From a virus, in the IMG/VR virus record IMGVR_UViG_3300009285_003102, positions 1 to 43,171 of that record: a stretch of 43,171 nucleotides of DNA; one strand, written 5' to 3'. The translations under genes were made by a program, and so were the position numbers. Positions 26,978 through 36,333 of the stretch are shown here, piece by piece. Each line of letters begins with the position of its first letter. Positions within the stretch are counted from its first letter, which is position 1. The notes under the pieces are model-generated. The model saw nothing but the letters and a program-made list of their open reading frames with translations, ran no database searches and had not been told where the DNA came from.

Positions 26978-27865
26978 TTATATGCCGGAGGTGTAGGTGC
27001 GGAGGTAGGCCGCAGTAGAGCCTATTACCAGCTTCACCCAGCCGTTCTTCGTGCCAGCCGTGTTGGTGTCGGTCCCTCCTATGACGTCATCGTCAGGGAG
27101 CAGGGCGAACCCAGCCCAGGCTACGTTTCCGCCATGGGTATTCACCTTGATGCAGTAGGGGCCGTTTGTAACAGTCCCGTGCATATTGTTGGTGAACTCA
27201 ACCCCGTGGACATTAGTAACCGTGCGGACTGTCCCGCTGTCGCTGCCCAGGTTGATTTCCAGCCCACGAGCTGTGGTTATTGTGCCCGCGCTGGCTCCTT
27301 CCAGGTCCAGGGCTATGCTTATGCCCTGGACTGTCCCAGCCGCCACAGCGTCCAGGACTTTCGGGGCCAGCTCTATACAAGTTACGCTGGCCGTGCCTGT
27401 TGCGGACAGGTTGGGCTTGAGCTGTATCTGAATAATGTGCCCCGAAGCTGCGGTCATGGAGTAGTTGGGCACTTTCCAGGCAGGGACAGCATAGTAGGGA
27501 TTCAGGAAGGCAATCTGTGCCGATTCCATCACCCCAACCAGGTATGCCTGGTCATTACTGGCTTCACCTACATATCCGCCAGCCGTGGTGCTGACATACA
27601 CTTTGTCGCCAGCCGTGGCGGTGCAGGTGCTGCCGAGGTCTACGCGGGCCATGCGGTAGGCTGTGATTTCGTCTCCGCTCGCCCCGCTTTCTCCCGCAAC
27701 CAGCTCAGGGTAAACCTTGGGGGAGCTGTTAGCGTCAGCCAGCTTCCAGCCGCTGGAATAGCCAAGCAAGTCGCCTGGCTTACAGGCTGCACCCAGGGTA
27801 ACTTTGCAGGGGAGGAGGCCGCTCAGTATTACGCGGCTGCCATCAGTTACATCAGCAAAAGCCAT
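26978..27865 (-). CDS. Capsid decoration / stabilisation-type protein
   Basis: ATG 27865 is preceded by AAAGGGGGG. Residues 1-110 follow the pattern of DUF2190-type capsid proteins (GDLLGYSSGWKLAD, VAGESGASGDEITAYRMARVDLGSTCTATAGDKVYVSTTAGG). The C-terminal 180 residues form a second beta-rich part (HIIQIQLKPNLSATGTASVTCIELAPK...) that may be a trimeric decoration domain. It lies directly after the major capsid protein gene, as decoration proteins usually do. Confidence 0.6.
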   Translation of the reverse strand: MAFADVTDGSRVILSGLLPCKVTLGAACKPGDLLGYSSGWKLADANSSPKVYPELVAGESGASGDEITAYRMARVDLGSTCTATAGDKVYVSTTAGGYVGEASNDQAYLVGVMESAQIAFLNPYYAVPAWKVPNYSMTAASGHIIQIQLKPNLSATGTASVTCIELAPKVLDAVAAGTVQGISIALDLEGASAGTITTARGLEINLGSDSGTVRTVTNVHGVEFTNNMHGTVTNGPYCIKVNTHGGNVAWAGFALLPDDDVIGGTDTNTAGTKNGWVKLVIGSTAAYLRTYTSGI

Positions 27866-27877
27866 TTCATCCCCCCT

Positions 27878-28837
27878 TTACGCCGTTACCGCGCCGTCCA
27901 GGACTCCGTGGTAGCGGGCCAGGCTATACAGGTTGCCGAGGGCCAGAGCCACATACCATTTTACCCTGAACCTAATCGCGTCTTTGTCTTGTACGGGGTC
28001 AATCCGTTCCAGCTCAGCTATCTGGCTGGACTGGATTCCCGCAAGCCCACCCTCTGTAACAGCGCCGAACTTGACCGCGAACACGCTGCTCTGGTCATCG
28101 CTAGTGCCGTCAGAGTAAGCTCCAGCAGCTGTGGTAGATTCGGTATCCAGCACGTAGTCCGAGACGATGATGGGGATGTTGTCGTAGAACATCAGCCTGG
28201 AACCGAACTCATCTTTGTCAAACGTGATGTACCCTGCTACGGTGTTGATGCGCAGCGCACCAGAGAGCCTTCGGCGGGTGCGCTTGGACATAATCAGGGC
28301 ATCGGGCTTGCCTGGCTTGATGAGGTCAACGAGCTGGTCAAGCTTTGCAAGGCTGAGTGCGGCTCCGTTCGCATCGCTAGCAGAGGCAACGGTCATGGTC
28401 GGGCTGGACGTGCTGACCAGGCTGTGCAGGCCGTCAAACTCTTTGGCGTTGGTTGTGGTGGAGCCGTAGATGAACTTCTGAAGGAACAGTCGGGTCAGCG
28501 CCTTGGTAGCCATCCGCACATAGTCCGACTCAATGCTCATTTTGTCGGACTTGGTAGCGCGAAGGAACTTATCCAGGTCGCTGTCGCCGACCATCTTTTT
28601 GAGGGTAGTAGAGACGCGGGCAACCGTCCCGCTGGACTCGGTGATTGTCTCGTTGGGGCTGTAGAAGTCAACTCCAGGCAGGGTGCTTTCCCTATCGTAG
28701 TCAAACGAGGTTCCGAGCGCAGTCTCAAAGGGCAGTCGGTCAATGACTTCGCGGCCTGCCTCAATGATTGTCTCTATAATACCCTTTTGCAGGTTCGCAA
28801 CCGTATAGAGGTTGGCCTGGGCTAGGGTTATAGCCAC
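27878..28837 (-). CDS. Major capsid protein (HK97-like fold)
   Basis: GTG 28837 is preceded by CCAAGGAGAACGTTAAC. The 319 residues show an HK97-type order: a helical start (ANLQKGIIETIIEAGREVIDRLPF), an E-loop-like segment, a spine helix (SDYVRMATKALTRLFLQKFIYGS), KEFDGLHSLV, DALIMSKRTRRRL, and a C-terminal strand-rich part ending in RVKWYVALALGNLYSLARYHGV. It comes directly after the scaffold gene and before the decoration gene. No N-terminal protease target region is present; the scaffold is a separate protein. Confidence 0.8.
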   Translation of the reverse strand: MAITLAQANLYTVANLQKGIIETIIEAGREVIDRLPFETALGTSFDYDRESTLPGVDFYSPNETITESSGTVARVSTTLKKMVGDSDLDKFLRATKSDKMSIESDYVRMATKALTRLFLQKFIYGSTTTNAKEFDGLHSLVSTSSPTMTVASASDANGAALSLAKLDQLVDLIKPGKPDALIMSKRTRRRLSGALRINTVAGYITFDKDEFGSRLMFYDNIPIIVSDYVLDTESTTAAGAYSDGTSDDQSSVFAVKFGAVTEGGLAGIQSSQIAELERIDPVQDKDAIRFRVKWYVALALGNLYSLARYHGVLDGAVTA

Positions 28838-28858
28838 GTTAACGTTCTCCTTGGGGAG

Positions 28859-29419
28859 CTAGTTCTTAACTCCCATTTCTTTTAGCCCATCGGCTATGTA
28901 CTGAGAGGCTGTGCGCCTGGGCGAGGCAGCACCACCTCCAGCACCAAGGTCAACGCCAGGAGTGGCAACTGTCCCAGGTCTGGGGGCAGCTCCGTGTTCC
29001 CGCAAGTAGCGATGGCCGAGTAGCTCGGCCTGCTCTTTGCTGGCAGCCTCAGCGACAGCTTCTGGGGGCACGCCAAGTTCTTTGGCGATTCCCTGCTTTT
29101 CAGCATCCAGCTTAGCAGAGGCCAGGGCTGCTTTGTCTGTCTCAAGACTTTGCTTGAGCTGTTGCAGCTCCAGGCGCTCTTTCAGCGTTTGCTTCCGCAG
29201 GGCAGCAAGCTGAGTTGCCTCAGTTACCCCCTCTGTCTCCAAGGATAGTCTCCGTTCGTCCTCCCTAGCTCGCAGGGTGTCCCGCTCTTGCTGAGCAGCA
29301 ACCAAGGCTGCCTCGGCTTTCTCTAGCTTCGCACCCAGCGACCCTTTCAGCGCCAAGAGCTGACTCTCAGGAATCAGCTTGGCCTGGCCCTGTTCGGGCA
29401 GCTTACCTGTGTCTCCCAT
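28859..29419 (-). CDS. Scaffolding protein
   Basis: ATG 29419 is preceded by AAGGAG. Residues about 25-110 are a long coiled-coil rich in Ala, Glu, Leu and Gln (LGAKLEKAEAALVAAQQERDTL and so on), followed by a flexible Pro/Gly part and a conserved-looking short end (TASQYIADGLKEMGV) that would contact the capsid protein. Position directly before the major capsid gene and low complexity support the call. It is the first gene after the promoters at 29502-29530 and 29677-29705. Confidence 0.8.
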   Translation of the reverse strand: MGDTGKLPEQGQAKLIPESQLLALKGSLGAKLEKAEAALVAAQQERDTLRAREDERRLSLETEGVTEATQLAALRKQTLKERLELQQLKQSLETDKAALASAKLDAEKQGIAKELGVPPEAVAEAASKEQAELLGHRYLREHGAAPRPGTVATPGVDLGAGGGAASPRRTASQYIADGLKEMGVKN

Positions 29420-29501
29420 GACTGCTGCTCCTTCCCAACGGCTGCGCCGTCAAGCAATTACTGAAATCGGATTCATGTAACTGCTCACATCAGTCATAGA
29501 T

Positions 29502-29530
29502 ATAGTAGCACATCGCTGCGTGGGTGTCAA
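29502..29530 (-). promoter_or_regulatory. Leftward promoter for scaffold/capsid genes
   Basis: On the minus strand TTGACA (29530-29525), a 17-base spacer and TACTAT (29507-29502). The first gene downstream is the scaffold (start 29419). A second source of capsid messages in addition to read-through is expected, since capsid protein is needed in large amounts. Confidence 0.6.
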
Positions 29531-29543
29531 CTGGGGAAATAGT

Positions 29544-29577
29544 TTGAGGGGGCTAGTTTTAAGGCCCGCCCCCTCAA
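29544..29577 (-). terminator. Hairpin between two leftward promoters, possible attenuator
   Basis: TTGAGGGGGC (29544-29553) pairs with GCCCCCTCAA (29568-29577). There is only ACTATTT after it on the minus strand, so termination would be partial. It may end or weaken messages coming from the giant virion gene or the upstream promoter. Confidence 0.4.
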
Positions 29578-29586
29578 GAGCCTGTT

Positions 29587-29602
29587 ACCTGAATCCCCCC
29601 GT
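29587..29602 (-). repeat. Dispersed repeat, copy 22
   Basis: Exact. In the capsid promoter region, inverted relative to copy 23, with 110 bases between them. Confidence 0.95.
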
Positions 29603-29676
29603 GTCCTGAGCGGTGTGGTATTTGCTCGTCAGCATCACCCAAACCAGCCCAGGACACGGAAGCTCAAGCAACTCCT

Positions 29677-29705
29677 ACTTTATCATACTCATACAGCGTT
29701 GTCAA
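29677..29705 (-). promoter_or_regulatory. Upstream leftward promoter, next to a repeat
   Basis: On the minus strand TTGACA (29705-29700), a 17-base spacer and TAAAGT (29682-29677). A dispersed repeat (29713-29728) lies seven bases upstream of the -35, as also seen at the promoter at 1858-1886. The -10 is weak. Confidence 0.45.
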
Positions 29706-29712
29706 GCAGTTT

Positions 29713-29728
29713 ACGGGGGGATTCAGGT
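29713..29728 (+). repeat. Dispersed repeat, copy 23
   Basis: Exact. It shares a base with the stop of the giant virion gene and lies seven bases upstream of a -35. Confidence 0.95.
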
Positions 29729-32700
29729 TACTGCTCCTGGACTGGCTGAACCACTCCCCAACGCTGTACAGCTTCCTGCGCCAGCTTATTCTGGACGCTC
29801 TCGTAGCTGTCGGGCCAGGTTTCGGGCTGCGGTAGGCTGGGTGGGTTCAGGCCCCATAGCTGCCAGAGGCGCCTGCCGCTGCGCAGAGTTGTTGTGTAGC
29901 CAAAGTAGAATAGCCAGTAGTCCAGCTCGGGGCTGGAGGCTCGCATAGTCTCACGCTGATTACGTACACGGGCTGTGAACGCCCGCGCAGTATAGCCCCG
30001 TGCGGCCAGGCTGAAGGGGCTGCGGGCAGCCTGGATTTCTTCCTGCTGTTCCTCAGTGAACTGCGCCAGGGTTGCGCGGGACAGGTTCAGGTAGGGCCGC
30101 AGGACTGTGCGGCTGACGCGCCAGAACAGCAGCTCCATCGGAGTCTTGCTCTTGGTCATTTCATAGTAGAACTCCTGGCGCAGAGTTGTGGGCAGCTCCG
30201 CCACAACCACCTCAATTTCGTCTCGCTTCTGGAAGAAGTCCTCCCAGGCAGCGTCTGACTCCAGCTCTGACTTTCCGGCTGTATCTGCGGGCTTGATGGA
30301 GTAGTAGTTCTCCAGGAGCTGCGTAACCATGTCGGTCTGCGGAGCAGGTTGCCCCGTGCGCTGTCTCCAGGCCAAGATTGCGTCAGGGCTGAGGGGCACG
30401 CCCTGGTTAACTTCGTATTCCTGCAGCCAGGAGTTATAGGAGTTGGCGTAGCGGCTCACGCGCTCGCTGTATCTGTCGCGCCATTCGTCCCCGCCGATTC
30501 TGCCTTCCGCCAGCGCCAGGTCGTCCGCAGCTTGCGCGGGGAGTTGCTCTCGGCGGGCATCCGCAGTCAACTCGTAGAACTCATCCTGTTTCATCATCAC
30601 CCTGCGGAACTCAGTCGGCAGGAGGTTCACTGTAACACCTGCGAAGTAGTTGCCCTGGAGGACGCGCAGAGCGCGGCGTGCGCTGGGCGGAATGTCCGCT
30701 GCGGCGATGTCCTGCACACGCAGACCCTGTAGGGCCAGGGCTTCCTGTTCTTCCTTGGTAACACCTGTAAGCTGGGTCTGTGCCTCAGTCAACCTGTCCA
30801 GGTATTCCTGATAGACCTTGGGCCTGTAGCGGAACATAGCTATGGGACTGGTGGCGGCAGAGAACAGCGCCATCTTGCGCCGAGCTGTCTCAATCAGCGC
30901 AGTGAGCTGAGCTTTCTGCTCAGGCGTGGCGCGCGGACTCTCCAGCTTATTCAGGGCCTGTTCCATGGTTAGCTCCAGTCCTTGTTCTGCTACCAATGTC
31001 CTGAACGCCATATCTTCCTGGTAATCCCTGAATCTGTTGTGAAACACCAGGTTACGAACAGACTCCATCGTGCCTCCAGGGGAGACGATAGAGAGCAAGT
31101 CCATGGTGGTCTGTACCATAGGGGGAGTTGCTCCACCCAACTCCAGCGAAGGTGCTTCACCGCCGATTTTGCCGCCGCCAAATAGCTGTGCGATGGCTGT
31201 TCCGGCTGCCTCCAGTGTAGGACTGTAAATGCCGAACCTGCCTGCTATATCCGCCGCAGCAAACAGCGGTCCTTGGACGAACTCAGGATAGTCGCGGCGG
31301 GTTAGCTGGAACGCTCTGTTTAGAGCTGTGCCGCGGAACGCACCAATTTGGACATTGGGTAAGCCAGGGATGCCCAGGTAGCCTCGGTCTGTGCTTTTCT
31401 CGTAGCGGTTGAACGCGCTGGTTAGGCCAGGATGCTTCAAGCCCTCACGCACCATCCAAGGGACCACGCGGCTATTCCCCGTGAACATTACCCGACCCCC
31501 ATAATTCATTATCCAAGTTTGGGAAGGAGTAGTCGGACACCACATCCGCCCTGTGTAACGGGTACGCTTCAGACCTCGCACTTCCTTGGAAGTCCCTTGG
31601 AGGATATGCGTCCTCTCCAGGCTATCTTTAGCAGGGTCTATGGAGATTGCTTTTCCTAGAAGGATGGAGAGCATCTGGAACGCGTCAGAGACATGGCCTT
31701 GGTTCTGGACAAAGCGGCCATCTGTATTGCAGCCCTCCGCCTTCCACATAGCATCCCACATAGCCTCAGCAGCCTCCTTAGAAAGTTGGGGCACTATCAC
31801 CCGAAGGTCGCCCTGATAGACCCTTCTGATTTCCTTGGTATCGTTTATCGGAACGCAGACCTTGAAATCTGTATCTGTTCCATGCCTAGTCGGGACAGTC
31901 CCTGCCAGTGAAACAATCTCGTCCAGATATTTCTTACTGGACTGATAGATATAGGTGCTGTTCCCCGAGAAATACCCATCCGTCACGACCCAGCCAAGAA
32001 TAGCAGCATCCCTTGGGGACAGGATGCTAGCCTTCGGCCAAGAGCCATGCTCCGCCGCCACCTGGATACGGTCTGCTCGCTCTTTCAGCTCTGGAGTAGT
32101 CTTGAAGTGAAGAATGGGTTTGCCGTTCTTCTCCAGATATGTAGAAACTACAGGCCAGCGATGTCTGTCGCTGGAGATTACGGATACCCCTCTCCGCTGG
32201 AAAGAAGTCATCTCTTTATCGTTTTCCCAATGGATATTCTTGTGGAGGAGTGGTTCCCAATGAGAGATACCTGTGTTGGTATCTAGGGTAAGGACCAATT
32301 CACCTTCCTGAACCTCGTCACAGTTCTTCCACCCCTTCTTAGTAAGTATCCTAGCCATGTCGGTAGGCACTTCTTCGTACATCCAGAACGGTATGAAGCT
32401 CTTGAAGAACATGTCGGCGAACTCAGGCTCGGAGAAGTTCAGATAGGCTTGGTTGATTATGCCCACAGCCTCTGTGTTGGCTCCATCCACGGCGGCTTTC
32501 AGACTGCTCACAGTTGCCTTGTTGTGCGGCTTGCCCACAGACTCAGACAGTTTGCTGAGCCAGTCCTGTATCTGTGTGATGTCGCTGTCTGAGACTGCAC
32601 GATGGAACGGCAACTCCGTTGCTTGTTTAACCAATGCATCCACAGCCATAGATGGGTCATCCATACGCTTAAAGATTAAGTCCTCACGGAAGGCTCGGTG

Positions 32701-35700
32701 GACTTCGCGGAGACGCTGCTCCGCCACAGCAAGCACTTCGGGTTTAGCCTGCTGGTTCTGAAGTGTTTGCATGAAGTATGTAACGAAGCTGTTTTCCGAC
32801 CACAACGAGGACTCCTGCGCGATGACCTGGCCCAGGGTGGGAGCATCTGTACCCAGGATGGTTGCTACATCCTGCGGCGACCAGGCTGCTGTTGTGGACA
32901 GCGGAGGCAGCATGGGTTTGGGAGTGTTGCCAACCTGCTCAGCCACTTTGTCCATTGCGTGCTTATAATTGGCTTTTAACCCAACAGCGGCGGCATGCAT
33001 TTCATCCCAGGCTTGTCCTGTGTAGCTAAAATAGTAATCCCAGGCAGTCATATCGCCGCGCTTGAACTTGATGCCATTGGGCTGTTCTACTCCACTGAAG
33101 AACTGCTTGCGCCAAGCGTTCAGGTCAGCATTACCAACCTCATACACACGATTAATGTGGCCCCAAGCCTCGCCCGCTTCATCCAGGTTGATGCCCAGGC
33201 TCTTGCCTTGCTCAATAAGTCCTGTCCACATACCCTGGACCAAGCCGTTGCCCTCAACATACAGCCTTGTAACTGCTGCCTCGGCCTCATCAAACACAGC
33301 CTGTTTTTGGCCTGGGGGAAGGGAGTTAGCCGCACGCTTGGCACGTTGCGTAATCTGGTGGGCCATATCAACCAGGCCATCGTGTGTCCAGAGCAGTCTG
33401 GTTGCATAGTGGTGGATGTTTGTCGGGCTGATTGCGTTCATTGTTCCAGGGCTGAGCCAGACATTCTTAGCCTCGCGCAGGTTGGCGAGGGCAAAGTCAG
33501 GCTGCGAGGCTATGTCAATGGCAGCGGCAGCCCGAGCACGTCTCTGCAGGTCGCCGACAAACTTTGTATCAGCATCGCTGGCCCTGGAATTGAAGTGCTT
33601 AATCTCAGCCAGAGGATACTCCACACCAGTTTCCGTTTTTTGGGACTCGATAAACTTCTCCGCTCGGCTCCTCCAGGTTTCTCCGCCACGGAGGGGTTTC
33701 TTTGTCCCTGTACTGAGCATAGAACGGAAGAGCCAATCTGAAGTAACACCTTCAGGGAGACTGGCTATGGAAATTTCTTCCCTGGTCAAGGCCACACCTG
33801 CGTCTATCTTCTTACCAATGTCATTCAGGATATTGAACTTACGAAGCAAGAATTTGTATTCTCGGGATTCCTGTCCGCTCAGTCTTATTTTGCCCTTTCC
33901 TATCTCCGCCAAAGTGCCTGATACAGTGGTATCCATTGTTCCCCCCTCTATCTGGGGCAGTTTGTGTAAAAAAGATACCTCCTGCCCCACCTTGGTGGGG
34001 GTATTCCCTACGAACGCCACGCTGCCTGCGCGGTACGCCTGGCCCTCCGGCGAACGCAGCAGTGCTTCTACTACGTCCATTGTCTCAGGCGACACTCTGC
34101 CCGCGTAGCTGACCCGCACGCCAGCCCATTGAGTCTCGTCAAATGTGGCCCTGGAGACAAGATTAGCTACTTCTTTGATACCAGACTTTCCCTCTGCTGC
34201 ATTGACCAGTATGGATGTCCGCAGCTCGTCTTGGATGTGGTTTGGCAGAGAGCGCAGCACCTTTGGCTCACTCTTCAGCAGAGTAAGGATTTCCGTGCCC
34301 TCCAGGGAGCGCAGTCGCTCGTAGAGTTTGGTCTGGAACACCGCGATGTGCGCTTTGCCCATCATCGCAGATGCATTGTTCTGAGACTGCGCGATAAACG
34401 CACGGCTGAATGGCAGGAACGCCAACCGGAACTGTTTTCCTGCAGTAGTTACTTCCATTGCGCCAAAGCCCAACCGAGTCGTGAGAGCCTTGAGTGAGTC
34501 GGGCATCCAGTCTGCACCCAAAGTAGGACCACGGTTCATAAGAAAGCTGAACGCCCCACGCTTGACAGTCTGGCCGACAGTGATTTCACCACCATATCCA
34601 AGAGGGCGCAGCATCCCAGCGGTCATTTTCTCGTACTTGGTCGGGTCCATGAAGCCGAGTCCTCTGCGGCCCGCCACGAATACAGCCTTGATTGCTTCCT
34701 CGGGCAGGTTCATCAGTGTGTAGCTCGGCACGCCCAGGCTGGCCTCGGCGAACGGTGCGATGAGATGTCGTTCAATGTATCGGTTCCAAACAGGGTATAT
34801 CCCAGCCTCAGAGAACTTGACAATCTTAGACACAACACCAGCCGTGCCTCCAGCTTTGGCCCTGTAGTGGGCAACCTCCATCGCCGCCAGGTCTTTGACC
34901 TGATTGACCGCAGCTGCACCCAGCTTGTCCACTACGTCTTGCCCGCTGTATGTGCCCAATCTGTCCAAAGCTACATCAAATGCCTTCGTGGAGTTACGTA
35001 GTGCCCGCTCCATATCTCCAAGGGCTACCGGAGTCTTGTCCGCCCGCAGCAGGTCCAGCGCGTCTCTAGCAGCAGCCAAGTAGGTTGGGTCATCTGCCTG
35101 ACCCCGTGCCAGAGCTTTCACCATTGTCTCCAACTGGTCGTGTACAGGGGCCAGCTCAGCTACCTGCTCCAGGTACTTATAACGCACCATGTACTCACGG
35201 AAGTTAACCAGATTGGCTGCACGCCGTAGCTCTTGCCCTATGCCAGCAACAGAACGGCCTTTCAGTCCAGCCCTGGCTACCTCGGACAAGTACTGGCTCC
35301 CAACATGCGCAGCTATGCTGGCTGTCTGCTCCACCGGAAAGACAATCTTCCAGATGGCATCCCCAAGAATCTGTGCCTCTGGGGTGCGGCCTTTCTGGAC
35401 TGCTAGCATAGCGCGCTCTGTGCCACCCAGCTCCCGAATAGGCTTGTTCCCGCTGAGAACCTCAAGAGCGCGCTGGTACTGCGGGAGGTTGCGGCGCATC
35501 TCTCGATTGGCTGCCATGGTCTGTTCAAAGGGAATGAAGTGAGCAACCTGGCGGACTGCTTCACTGCCTGTGTGGTAGAGTTTGCCTCCCAGCCTGAACG
35601 GACTGTTGGCCGCAGCTATGTACCAACCCTCAGCCACGCCGAGGGCCTTGCCTGCCAGCGGTATCTTGCCCAGTAGTCCAAATCCGACTACGTTGAGCGG

Positions 35701-36333
35701 GTCGGCAATAATCTCAGCCAGCGCCTTCTCCCACCACGGAGCTTTCCAGTTCTCCCAGGCTTTTTTACTGGCCTGGAGACTGTTATAGCCCGCATCCTTA
35801 TACAGATTGTAATCCTGTTCCATTTCATCCGTGCCAGGGGTCAGCATCATCTTACCCTTGGCCGCTATGGGGATAACCACGTTGCGGTTCCACCAGTCAA
35901 ACGGAGCCAGAGCAGTCTTGGTAGCGAACATCGCTCCACTGACAACTTTGCGGCTAGCCCTGCTGAGCCAACTCTGTTCTGCTTGGCTGTTGTGCTGGTC
36001 AACCTTGCCGCGGATGTTAGCTAACATAGTTGCTCGGTCAGGAGGCTCTAGAGGCTGCTCAGCTTCCATCATAGAAGTGGGCGGTCTGACTGGTTCAGGC
36101 GGCGCGGTCTGGTTAAAGTCAGACGGTTTGGGGCGACCTTCGGAGAACATCCTGGGTTTACGGGGGGATTCAGGTAAACCCTCCGCCACAGGCTCCCCCT
36201 CCAGCCCAGGTTCGGGTATGGCTCTGCGCACAGCGGGCACACCCAGGCCCTGCCGCAGTTCTTCCTCAAAGCCGTCAGTTTCGGGCAGCTCCGGCTGTGT
36301 GGTTATGGCTTTGCGCCCTGGTAGTGTTGACAT
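29728..36333 (-). CDS. Giant virion-associated protein interrupted by an intein
   Basis: This 2201-residue protein becomes 1901 residues after removal of the intein at residues 1321-1620. It is mostly alpha-helical, with a disordered Pro/Glu-rich N-terminus (first about 110 residues) and several Ala-rich and hydrophobic regions. The extein at the intein site reads FIPFWMYE joined to SRVVPWMVREG. Lying between portal/767-aa protein and scaffold, and in a phage without a recognisable tape measure, it is probably an internal (ejection) virion protein. A dispersed repeat encodes PESPR (about 54-58) and another copy touches its TAA. No peptidoglycan hydrolase motif was recognised. Confidence 0.75.
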   Translation of the reverse strand: MSTLPGRKAITTQPELPETDGFEEELRQGLGVPAVRRAIPEPGLEGEPVAEGLPESPRKPRMFSEGRPKPSDFNQTAPPEPVRPPTSMMEAEQPLEPPDRATMLANIRGKVDQHNSQAEQSWLSRASRKVVSGAMFATKTALAPFDWWNRNVVIPIAAKGKMMLTPGTDEMEQDYNLYKDAGYNSLQASKKAWENWKAPWWEKALAEIIADPLNVVGFGLLGKIPLAGKALGVAEGWYIAAANSPFRLGGKLYHTGSEAVRQVAHFIPFEQTMAANREMRRNLPQYQRALEVLSGNKPIRELGGTERAMLAVQKGRTPEAQILGDAIWKIVFPVEQTASIAAHVGSQYLSEVARAGLKGRSVAGIGQELRRAANLVNFREYMVRYKYLEQVAELAPVHDQLETMVKALARGQADDPTYLAAARDALDLLRADKTPVALGDMERALRNSTKAFDVALDRLGTYSGQDVVDKLGAAAVNQVKDLAAMEVAHYRAKAGGTAGVVSKIVKFSEAGIYPVWNRYIERHLIAPFAEASLGVPSYTLMNLPEEAIKAVFVAGRRGLGFMDPTKYEKMTAGMLRPLGYGGEITVGQTVKRGAFSFLMNRGPTLGADWMPDSLKALTTRLGFGAMEVTTAGKQFRLAFLPFSRAFIAQSQNNASAMMGKAHIAVFQTKLYERLRSLEGTEILTLLKSEPKVLRSLPNHIQDELRTSILVNAAEGKSGIKEVANLVSRATFDETQWAGVRVSYAGRVSPETMDVVEALLRSPEGQAYRAGSVAFVGNTPTKVGQEVSFLHKLPQIEGGTMDTTVSGTLAEIGKGKIRLSGQESREYKFLLRKFNILNDIGKKIDAGVALTREEISIASLPEGVTSDWLFRSMLSTGTKKPLRGGETWRSRAEKFIESQKTETGVEYPLAEIKHFNSRASDADTKFVGDLQRRARAAAAIDIASQPDFALANLREAKNVWLSPGTMNAISPTNIHHYATRLLWTHDGLVDMAHQITQRAKRAANSLPPGQKQAVFDEAEAAVTRLYVEGNGLVQGMWTGLIEQGKSLGINLDEAGEAWGHINRVYEVGNADLNAWRKQFFSGVEQPNGIKFKRGDMTAWDYYFSYTGQAWDEMHAAAVGLKANYKHAMDKVAEQVGNTPKPMLPPLSTTAAWSPQDVATILGTDAPTLGQVIAQESSLWSENSFVTYFMQTLQNQQAKPEVLAVAEQRLREVHRAFREDLIFKRMDDPSMAVDALVKQATELPFHRAVSDSDITQIQDWLSKLSESVGKPHNKATVSSLKAAVDGANTEAVGIINQAYLNFSEPEFADMFFKSFIPFWMYEEVPTDMARILTKKGWKNCDEVQEGELVLTLDTNTGISHWEPLLHKNIHWENDKEMTSFQRRGVSVISSDRHRWPVVSTYLEKNGKPILHFKTTPELKERADRIQVAAEHGSWPKASILSPRDAAILGWVVTDGYFSGNSTYIYQSSKKYLDEIVSLAGTVPTRHGTDTDFKVCVPINDTKEIRRVYQGDLRVIVPQLSKEAAEAMWDAMWKAEGCNTDGRFVQNQGHVSDAFQMLSILLGKAISIDPAKDSLERTHILQGTSKEVRGLKRTRYTGRMWCPTTPSQTWIMNYGGRVMFTGNSRVVPWMVREGLKHPGLTSAFNRYEKSTDRGYLGIPGLPNVQIGAFRGTALNRAFQLTRRDYPEFVQGPLFAAADIAGRFGIYSPTLEAAGTAIAQLFGGGKIGGEAPSLELGGATPPMVQTTMDLLSIVSPGGTMESVRNLVFHNRFRDYQEDMAFRTLVAEQGLELTMEQALNKLESPRATPEQKAQLTALIETARRKMALFSAATSPIAMFRYRPKVYQEYLDRLTEAQTQLTGVTKEEQEALALQGLRVQDIAAADIPPSARRALRVLQGNYFAGVTVNLLPTEFRRVMMKQDEFYELTADARREQLPAQAADDLALAEGRIGGDEWRDRYSERVSRYANSYNSWLQEYEVNQGVPLSPDAILAWRQRTGQPAPQTDMVTQLLENYYSIKPADTAGKSELESDAAWEDFFQKRDEIEVVVAELPTTLRQEFYYEMTKSKTPMELLFWRVSRTVLRPYLNLSRATLAQFTEEQQEEIQAARSPFSLAARGYTARAFTARVRNQRETMRASSPELDYWLFYFGYTTTLRSGRRLWQLWGLNPPSLPQPETWPDSYESVQNKLAQEAVQRWGVVQPVQEQ
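31474..32373 (-). mobile_element. Class 3-type intein with LAGLIDADG endonuclease
   Basis: This 300-residue intein spans from E1 (EVPTDMARILTKKGWK) to N300 (MFTGN), followed by Ser+1. Residue 1 is Glu, not Cys or Ser. Block B reads SSDRHRWPVV with H71 and W73, block F reads GRMWCPTT with C279, and block G reads FTGN with T298. Trp at B:12, Cys at F:4 and Thr at G:5 are the defining residues of class 3 inteins, where Cys F:4 attacks the N-terminal bond directly. Two LAGLIDADG-like helices (ILGWVVTDGYF with D132, and MWDAMWKAEGC with E213) indicate a homing endonuclease. The borders are set by E1/N300 and by the extein sequence. Confidence 0.85.
36160..36175 (+). repeat. Dispersed repeat, copy 24
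   Basis: Exact. It encodes PESPR in the disordered N-terminus of the giant virion protein. Confidence 0.95.

Larger units (their letters stand above)
29420..29727 (-). other. Intergenic promoter region ahead of scaffold and capsid genes
   Basis: About 308 bases with no gene. It holds two leftward promoters (29677-29705, 29502-29530), a 10-base-stem hairpin between them (29544-29577), a 10-base inverted repeat at 29599-29608 and 29650-29659, and two dispersed repeats facing opposite ways (29587-29602 and 29713-29728). A TTCATGTAA half-site like those of the 2061-2320 region lies at 29472-29480. Confidence 0.65.

Noticed and set aside
27134-28825. Long plus-strand open frame of 563 codons
   Set aside because: It lies opposite the major capsid and decoration genes, lacks a ribosome site and has the composition of an antisense shadow.
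31474-32373. Group I or II intron instead of an intein
   Set aside because: The reading frame is open through the whole insert and it carries intein blocks A, B, F and G.
29728-36333. Tape-measure protein of a long-tailed phage
   Set aside because: No tail tube, tail terminator or tail-assembly chaperone genes are seen, and it lies ahead of the capsid genes next to the portal; an internal virion protein fits better.
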